Origin: an uncultured Solirubrobacteraceae bacterium
Lineage (GTDB): Bacteria > Actinomycetota > Thermoleophilia > Solirubrobacterales > Solirubrobacteraceae
NCBI GenBank assembly: GCA_902806215.1
Contig: CADCVT010000341.1
Span: forward strand, 1 to 9,439
Length of the DNA: 9,439 nucleotides
Direction: 5' to 3'
Position 1 is the first letter of the stretch, and every line of letters begins with the position of its first letter. This document shows, one piece after another, positions 1-4,264 of the stretch. Below the pieces are notes generated by a model. That model had not been told where the DNA came from and made no database searches. It worked only from the letters and a program-made list of their open reading frames with translations. The position numbers and the translations under genes were made by a program.

Positions 1-81
1 GCAGCGTCGCCGACGTGATCATGGCCTACGGGTACGCGGCCCAGGCCGGCCTGCAGATCGTCAACCTCTCGCTCGGCGGGC
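1..81 (+). repeat. Left arm of exact inverted repeat (fold-back copy of protease sequence)
   Basis: These 81 bases are an exact reverse complement of 629-709; base w pairs with base 710-w, and identity breaks at 82 versus 628. Read on the plus strand the arm encodes part of the S8 protease catalytic domain (residues about SVADVIMAYGYAAQ to VNLSLGG), the same residues encoded on the minus strand at 629-709. The arm reaches the window edge, so its full length is unknown. At the junction a 7-mer cggcggg is repeated in tandem (74-80 and 81-87). It is most simply a fold-back or assembly chimera at a contig end; a genuine inverted duplication is the alternative. Confidence 0.93.
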
Positions 82-1436
82 GGCGGGGTGGCGATATCGC
101 CGCCGCTCGAGGGCGGAGGCTCGCCGCTCGGCGGCGGCGTCGTGCCGCTGCCGTCGCGCGGCGCGGGCGCGCCCGTGATGGCGTCGAGGGCCGCTCGCGC
201 GTTCAGACGGCCGCCGGTGGCGACGAGCCCGTCGAGCGCGGGCTTGCGGTCGGCGCTCCGCAGCAGCGCGCTGCGCAGCTCGGCGACGGTCGCGTCCGGA
301 TCGCGCGCGAGGAGCAGCGCCGCGGCGCCGGAGACGAACGGCGTCGCCATCGAGGTGCCGTCGAGCAGCGCCCAGCCGCCGTCGGGCCACGGGCCCGCGA
401 TGTCGGTGCCGGGGGCGGCGAGGTCGACGGTGCGGACGCCGCGGTTCGAGAACGAGGCGAGCCGGTCGTCGCGGTCCGACGCGCCGACGCAGATGAGGTT
501 CGGCAGGTCGTGGTTGCACGGATACGACGCGGTGACGTCGTTGTTGGCCCCCTCGTTGCCCGCGGCCGCGACGAAGAGCGTCTTCGGCGCCGCGGCGATC
601 GCGTCGACTTCCGACCGCGCGTAGTCGGGCCCGCCGAGCGAGAGGTTGACGATCTGCAGGCCGGCCTGGGCCGCGTACCCGTAGGCCATGATCACGTCGG
701 CGACGCTGCCGCTGCCGTCGTCGCCGAGGACCCGCAGCGGCACGATCGACCCCTGCCAGGCGACGCCGGTCACGCCGACGCCGTCGTTGCCGCGCGCGCC
801 GACGGTGCCGGCGACGTGGGTGCCGTGCCCGTCGGCGTCCTGCGGGACGTTGTCGCGCTCGACGAAGTCCCAGCCGCTGACGTCGTCGACGAACCCGTTG
901 CGGTCGTCGTCGACGTCGTTGCCCGCGATCTCGCGAGGGTTGACGAAGAGGTTCGGCGCGATGTCGGCGTGGGACCGCGCGAGACCGGTGTCGATGACGC
1001 CGATGGTCACGCCGGCCGCGCCGGTGGTGACGTCCCACGCCTCGGGGGCGTCGATGTCGGCGTCCGGCGTGCCGGAGCGCGACGCGACGGTCTGCCCCGT
1101 GTTGTCGAGGCTCCACTGGACGCGGAAGTACGTGTCGTTCGGGATCGCCGAGGCGCGGCGGGGCACGTCGGGCTCGGCGTAGAGCACGTCGGCGGAGCGC
1201 TCGAGGCTGCGGACGGCCGTCGCGGCGCTGACGCCCGGCTCGGGGTCGACGAGCTCGAGGTTCGCGACCGGCAGCACCTGCTTGCGGCGGACCTTGGCGT
1301 TCCCGCGCGCCTTGCCGCGCTCGGCCGCGTCGGCCGACGCCCGATAGCGGACGATCACGTCGCCGTCCGCGGCCACGGCCGTGGCGGGCGCGGACAGGAA
1401 GACGGCAGCGGCAAGCGCGATGATGCTCCGGTTCAT
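1..1436 (-). CDS. Secreted S8 family (subtilisin-like) serine protease, 3' end missing
   Basis: This is an exported endopeptidase. The frame starts at ATG 1436-1434 and never meets a stop before the left edge (478 codons). Residues 1-22 form a signal peptide (MNRS, hydrophobic core, AVA-A cleavage region). Residues about 23-92 look like an I9-type propeptide, ending in a YAEPD-like segment. The catalytic domain spans about 100-422 with the full triad: Asp149 in VIDTG, His204 in GHGTH, Ser362 in GTSMATP, plus the oxyanion Asn294 in AAGNEG. A Pro/Ser/Gly-rich linker follows at 423-452. From codon 452 onward (bases 81-1) the frame reads antisense of the gene's own catalytic region, so the final 26 residues are not authentic protein. 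In this family such a linker usually leads to a C-terminal domain or cell-surface tail, which is absent here. The gene is divergent from yqgE. No Shine-Dalgarno is visible; see the TAGCCC hexamer. Identification as an S8 protease is firm; its substrate is unknown. Confidence 0.95.
   Translation of the reverse strand, partial: MNRSIIALAAAVFLSAPATAVAADGDVIVRYRASADAAERGKARGNAKVRRKQVLPVANLELVDPEPGVSAATAVRSLERSADVLYAEPDVPRRASAIPNDTYFRVQWSLDNTGQTVASRSGTPDADIDAPEAWDVTTGAAGVTIGVIDTGLARSHADIAPNLFVNPREIAGNDVDDDRNGFVDDVSGWDFVERDNVPQDADGHGTHVAGTVGARGNDGVGVTGVAWQGSIVPLRVLGDDGSGSVADVIMAYGYAAQAGLQIVNLSLGGPDYARSEVDAIAAAPKTLFVAAAGNEGANNDVTASYPCNHDLPNLICVGASDRDDRLASFSNRGVRTVDLAAPGTDIAGPWPDGGWALLDGTSMATPFVSGAAALLLARDPDATVAELRSALLRSADRKPALDGLVATGGRLNARAALDAITGAPAPRDGSGTTPPPSGEPPPSSGGDIATPPPAEREVDDLQAGLGRVPVGHDHVGDA
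629..709 (-). repeat. Right arm of exact inverted repeat, inside the protease catalytic domain
   Basis: This is the authentic-looking partner of the arm at 1-81. It lies in frame in the middle of the protease catalytic domain, encoding about residues 243-269, between the catalytic His204 and the oxyanion Asn294. The reading frame continues normally on both sides, which marks this copy as the original and 1-81 as the displaced copy. The arms are separated by a 547-base spacer (82-628) holding the rest of the catalytic domain and the Pro-rich linker. Confidence 0.93.
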
Positions 1437-1444
1437 CGTCTATT

Positions 1445-1450
1445 GGGCTA
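1445..1450 (-). promoter_or_regulatory. Putative -10 hexamer (TAGCCC) for the protease
   Basis: Read on the minus strand, TAGCCC lies 8 bases before the protease ATG, and no Shine-Dalgarno is present between them. The spacing matches the TA-hexamers before yqgE, the channel and the methyltransferase, consistent with transcription starting at or near the start codon. The match to a -10 consensus is poor and there is no -35 at normal spacing. Confidence 0.25.
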
Positions 1451-1513
1451 CCCGGTCCGCTCCGCGCACACCCTGGGACCGCACGTCCGTCAACGAACCG
1501 GGCGCGCGGCGAC

Positions 1514-1519
1514 TACCCT
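1514..1519 (+). promoter_or_regulatory. Putative -10 hexamer (TACCCT) for leaderless yqgE
   Basis: TACCCT sits 9 bases upstream of the GTG start of yqgE. The 9 bases between contain no recognisable Shine-Dalgarno, so an mRNA starting at or next to the GTG is plausible. The identical hexamer is placed almost the same way (10 bases) before the potassium channel gene. No good -35 hexamer was found. Promoter activity is inference. Confidence 0.4.
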
Positions 1520-1528
1520 CCGCCAGGC

Positions 1529-2077
1529 GTGAGCGACTTCGTGCGGGGACAGCTCTTGGTGGCGGGTCCGCTGCTCCTGGATCCCAACTTCCACCGGACG
1601 GTGGTGCTCGTGTGCGAGCACGACGTCGACGGCGCGATGGGGCTCGTGCTCAACCGGCCCTCGCCGATTCCGGCCGATCAGGCGGTCCCCGAGCTCGACG
1701 ACGCGCTCGGCGACGGCGACACCCTGTGGGTCGGCGGACCGGTCCAGACCACGTCCGTCGTCGTGCTGGCCGACTTCGAGGACGCGGGGACGCCGGCGCT
1801 GCGCGTCCACGGCGACGTGGGGCTCGTGCTGCCCGAGGCCGACCTGGCCACCGTGCACACCGCCGTGCGCCGCGCCCGCGCGTTCCTCGGCTTCGCCGGC
1901 TGGGGCGAGAGCCAGCTCGAGGGCGAGCTCGCCGGCGACGACTGGATCCTCGCCGACTTCGAGCCCGAGGACGCCTTCACCGACGATCCCGACGGCCTCT
2001 GGGCGCGAGTACTCGCGCGCAAGGGCGGCCAGTACGCGCTGCTCGCGACGATGCCGCCCGACCCCTCCGTCAACTAG
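1529..2077 (+). CDS. yqgE: YqgE/AlgH family protein (UPF0301)
   Basis: The 182-residue product has the typical full length for this family. Signature segments are visible: an N-terminal GQLLVAGPLLLDPNFHRTVV block (residues 7-26), a GLVLNRP segment (38-44), WVGGPVQ (67-73), and a C-terminal FLGFAGWGESQLEGEL block (119-134) followed by DDWILAD. The GTG start is chosen because it puts the conserved GQLL block at the family's usual distance from the N-terminus. The family is cytoplasmic; AlgH was named as a regulator of alginate genes in Pseudomonas, but a general biochemical role is not established. No alginate genes are present here, so no such role should be assumed. It is divergent from the protease and convergent with the acyl-CoA dehydrogenase, with overlapping stop codons. 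The assignment to the family is firm. Confidence 0.95.
   Translation: MSDFVRGQLLVAGPLLLDPNFHRTVVLVCEHDVDGAMGLVLNRPSPIPADQAVPELDDALGDGDTLWVGGPVQTTSVVVLADFEDAGTPALRVHGDVGLVLPEADLATVHTAVRRARAFLGFAGWGESQLEGELAGDDWILADFEPEDAFTDDPDGLWARVLARKGGQYALLATMPPDPSVN
2074..2077. other. CTAG palindrome serving as both stop codons of convergent genes
   Basis: The yqgE stop is TAG at 2075-2077 on the plus strand. The acyl-CoA dehydrogenase stop is TAG at 2076-2074 on the minus strand. The two genes therefore share the self-complementary tetramer CTAG with no intergenic space, and no terminator hairpin was seen around it. The two transcripts must overlap at their 3' ends. Confidence 0.95.
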
Positions 2078-3189
2078 GACGCTATGGCCCCGAGCAGGCC
2101 GCGCGCGATCACGAGCCGCTGGATCTCCGAGGTCCCCTCGTAGATCTCGGTGACCTTCGCGTCGCGGTAGTAGCGCTCCGCCGGGAACTCCTTCGTGTAG
2201 CCGTAGCCGCCGAGGACCTGGATCGCCTCCCCGGTCCAGTGGCGCGCCACGCGCGACGCGAACAGCTTGGCCTGCGCGCCCTCGACCGTGTGCGGCTTGC
2301 CCGCGTCCTTGAGCAGCGCCGCGCGATACACGAGCGCGCGGGCCGCCTCGATCTCGGTCTGCATGTCGGCGAGCTTGTGGCCGATCGCCTGGAAGCGCCC
2401 GATCGGCCCGCCGAACGCCACGCGCTCCTTCGCGTACGCCGTCGCGACGTCGAGCGCGGCCTGCGCGATCCCGACCGCCTGCGCGGCGATCCCGATGCGC
2501 CCGCCGTCGAGCGTCGACAGGGCGATCCGCATCCCGGCGCCGTCGGGGCCGATCTGCTCGGCCGGCGTCCCCTCGAACGCGAGGTCGGCGGTCGAGGAGG
2601 AGTTCTGCCCCAGCTTCTCCTCCTCGCGCGTGACCGCGAAGCCCTCGGCGCCGCGGCGCACGAGAAAGCCGGTCGGCTTGCCGTCCTTCTTGGCGAAGAC
2701 GAGGAACGAGTGTGCGTAGGACCCGTTGGTGATCCACTGCTTCGTGCCGGTGATCCGGCCGTCGCCGTCGACGCGCGAGAGCATCGCGCCGGCGTCCGAG
2801 CCCGACCCCGACTCGGTGAGCGCGAATGCCGCGATCTCGTGGCCCTGGGCCAGCGGCGGCACGAACCGGTCGGCCTGCTCCTCGCTCCCCCACGCCACGA
2901 TCGGCAGCGTGCCCGCGCCCGTGTGGACGGCGAGCGTCACGCCGACGCCGGCGTCGGCGCGCGAGATCTGCTCGAGCACGAGCACGTAGGACAGGTAGTC
3001 GGCGCCCGCGCCGGCGAAGCGCTCGGGAACGCAGACGCCCATCAGCCCGAGCTCGCCGAGCTGCGTGAACACCTCGCGGGGGAACGTCTTCTCGCGGTCC
3101 CACTGCGCCGCGCCCGGTGCGACGACCTCGTCGCCGAACCGCTGTGCGAGCGAGCGGATCTCCTGCTGCTCGTCGGTGAGGAGCGTCAC
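2074..3189 (-). CDS. Acyl-CoA dehydrogenase
   Basis: This is a cytoplasmic FAD enzyme that introduces the alpha-beta double bond into acyl-CoA thioesters, passing electrons to ETF (fatty-acid or branched-chain oxidation). The 371-residue length is normal. The N-terminal helical domain spans about 4-115. The beta domain contains FALTESGSGSD (122-132) and WITNGS (152-157), both FAD/substrate-contacting segments. The C-terminal helical domain holds RIGIAAQAVG (231-240), YAKERVAFG (252-260), an FQAIGHKLADM segment and the catalytic-base motif YEGTSEIQR with Glu351 in the position used by short-chain and many bacterial family members. The start is GTG at 3189, overlapping the channel stop by four bases (GTGA), with GAAGGA six bases upstream inside the channel gene. 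Chain-length specificity cannot be read from the sequence. Confidence 0.95.
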   Translation of the reverse strand: MTLLTDEQQEIRSLAQRFGDEVVAPGAAQWDREKTFPREVFTQLGELGLMGVCVPERFAGAGADYLSYVLVLEQISRADAGVGVTLAVHTGAGTLPIVAWGSEEQADRFVPPLAQGHEIAAFALTESGSGSDAGAMLSRVDGDGRITGTKQWITNGSYAHSFLVFAKKDGKPTGFLVRRGAEGFAVTREEEKLGQNSSSTADLAFEGTPAEQIGPDGAGMRIALSTLDGGRIGIAAQAVGIAQAALDVATAYAKERVAFGGPIGRFQAIGHKLADMQTEIEAARALVYRAALLKDAGKPHTVEGAQAKLFASRVARHWTGEAIQVLGGYGYTKEFPAERYYRDAKVTEIYEGTSEIQRLVIARGLLGAIAS

Positions 3190-4217
3190 GCCGCGTCCTT
3201 CTCGTTGCTGCAGAAGCAGACGAGCTTGTCGCCGGCGCGGACGGTGTGGGCGGCCGGATCGTCGAAGCGCATGAACTGGTCCCCGCGCTCCACCCCGATC
3301 ACCGGCGCGTCGCCGACCATCTCCGACAGCGGACGCCCGTCGTGCTCCGGCGCGACGATCCGCTCGACGATGTCGAGGCCCGAGCCGACCGACAGCAGGT
3401 CCTCGAGCACCTCGACGATCCGCGGGCTGTGCGTCGCGAACCCGAGCAGGCGCCCGGCCGCGCTGGAGGTCACGATCGCCGAGTTGGCGCCGCTCTCGTG
3501 GAGCAGGTGGCGGTTCTCCGTCTCGCGGACCGCGGCCACGATCATCGCGGTCTTGTTGTGCTCCCGCGCGGTGAGCGTCGTCAACACCGCGGCCGCGTCG
3601 TTGTCCGGCGCGACGATGATCGACGCCGCCTCGCGGACGCCGGCCTCCTCGAGCACCGCGAGGCGGGTCGAGCTGCCGTGGACGACGGCGAAGCCGGCCC
3701 GCGACGCCTCTTCGACCGCGTCGGCGTTGTCGTCGACGACGACGATCTGGCGGTCCTCGACGCCGCGGGCACGCAGCGTCTCGATCGCGTTGCGGCCCTT
3801 CGTGCCGAACCCGCAGACGATGGTGTGGTCGTGCAAGCGCTTTCTCCAGAGTCGTTGTCTGAATGCCTCGGTGGAGCTGCCGGCGAGCGCCTCGACCGTC
3901 GTGCCCACCAGCAGGATGAGGAAGAGGATGCGGGCGGGCGTCACCAGGAGGATGTTGGTGAACCGCGCGCTCTCGGATACCGGCGTGATGTCGCCGTAGC
4001 CCGTGGTCGTGACGCTGACCGTCGCGTAGTAGATCGCGTCGAGGACCGTGAGCGTGCCGAGCTTGTCCCCGTCGCGGTAGCCCTCGCGCTCGATGTACGC
4101 GACCGCGGCGACGAGCAGGATGAGCGCGACCGCGACCGCGATGCGCAGCGACAGGCGCCCGAGCGGCGACCCGCCGTCGCTCGGCAGCCTGATCGGGGGT
4201 CGAGCGCCGACGGGCAT
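3186..4217 (-). CDS. Two-helix potassium channel with cytoplasmic TrkA-N/TrkA-C (RCK) domains
   Basis: This is probably a ligand-gated K+ channel of the MthK/GsuK type in the cytoplasmic membrane, 343 residues. A first transmembrane helix lies at about 24-42, a pore loop with the selectivity filter TTTGYGD at 70-76, and a second helix at about 88-112. The cytoplasmic part begins near 131 with a Rossmann-type TrkA-N domain (CGFGTKGRN at 135-143, acidic VVDDN at 160-164) and ends with a TrkA-C domain at about 275-337. The GxGxxG and downstream acidic residue suggest nucleotide (NAD-type or adenine) binding; the actual ligand is unknown. The ATG at 4217 is chosen because it leaves a short N-terminus before helix 1 and lies 10 bases from a TACCCT hexamer. 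It is the first gene of a two-gene unit with the acyl-CoA dehydrogenase (4-base overlap). Confidence 0.93.
   Translation of the reverse strand: MPVGARPPIRLPSDGGSPLGRLSLRIAVAVALILLVAAVAYIEREGYRDGDKLGTLTVLDAIYYATVSVTTTGYGDITPVSESARFTNILLVTPARILFLILLVGTTVEALAGSSTEAFRQRLWRKRLHDHTIVCGFGTKGRNAIETLRARGVEDRQIVVVDDNADAVEEASRAGFAVVHGSSTRLAVLEEAGVREAASIIVAPDNDAAAVLTTLTAREHNKTAMIVAAVRETENRHLLHESGANSAIVTSSAAGRLLGFATHSPRIVEVLEDLLSVGSGLDIVERIVAPEHDGRPLSEMVGDAPVIGVERGDQFMRFDDPAAHTVRAGDKLVCFCSNEKDAA
3196..3201 (-). promoter_or_regulatory. Shine-Dalgarno (GAAGGA) for acyl-CoA dehydrogenase
   Basis: Read on the minus strand, GAAGGA lies six bases before the GTG start at 3189, inside the last codons of the channel gene. 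Together with the GTGA stop/start overlap it supports translational coupling and decides the start of the dehydrogenase. Confidence 0.7.
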
Positions 4218-4226
4218 GAGCTCCGA

Positions 4227-4258
4227 GAGGGTAGGCGGAAGACCTCCCGCCTACCCTC
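4227..4258 (-). terminator. Perfect 12-bp hairpin between the BNR protein gene and the channel gene
   Basis: The arms 4227-4238 and 4247-4258 are perfect reverse complements (gagggtaggcgg), with the 8-base loop aagacctc. The structure begins 6 bases after the stop codon of the BNR-repeat gene and ends 9 bases before the channel ATG. There is no T-tract, so as an intrinsic terminator it would be of the U-less type reported in GC-rich actinobacteria; a transcript-stabilising or protein-binding role is equally possible. The start-proximal arm contains the TACCCT hexamer proposed as the channel promoter. Confidence 0.65.
4228..4233 (-). promoter_or_regulatory. Putative -10 hexamer (TACCCT) for the channel operon
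   Basis: On the minus strand TACCCT lies 10 bases before the channel ATG, nearly the same placement as before yqgE. It is embedded in the start-proximal arm of the 12-bp hairpin. No clear -35 is visible upstream. If active it would give a leaderless or nearly leaderless mRNA for the channel and dehydrogenase pair. Confidence 0.38.
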
Positions 4259-4264
4259 GCGCCG

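Noticed and set aside
82..628. Invertible (shufflon-like) segment between the inverted arms that could swap the protease C-terminal half
   Set aside because: A phase-switch of this kind would need the C-terminal half to carry its own stop codon inside the invertible segment. The protease frame has no stop between 628 and 82, so inversion would not yield two proper proteins. No recombinase gene is present either. An artefactual fold-back explains it more simply.
1488..1493. TTGACG on the minus strand as a -35 box for the protease
   Set aside because: The hexamer 17 bases downstream (TGTGCG) is not -10-like, and the TAGCCC hexamer near the start is 37 bases away, too far for a single promoter.
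1381..3999. Long plus-strand open frame across yqgE, the dehydrogenase and the channel
   Set aside because: It overlaps three genes with unmistakable family motifs in other frames and has Arg/Ala-rich low-complexity composition.
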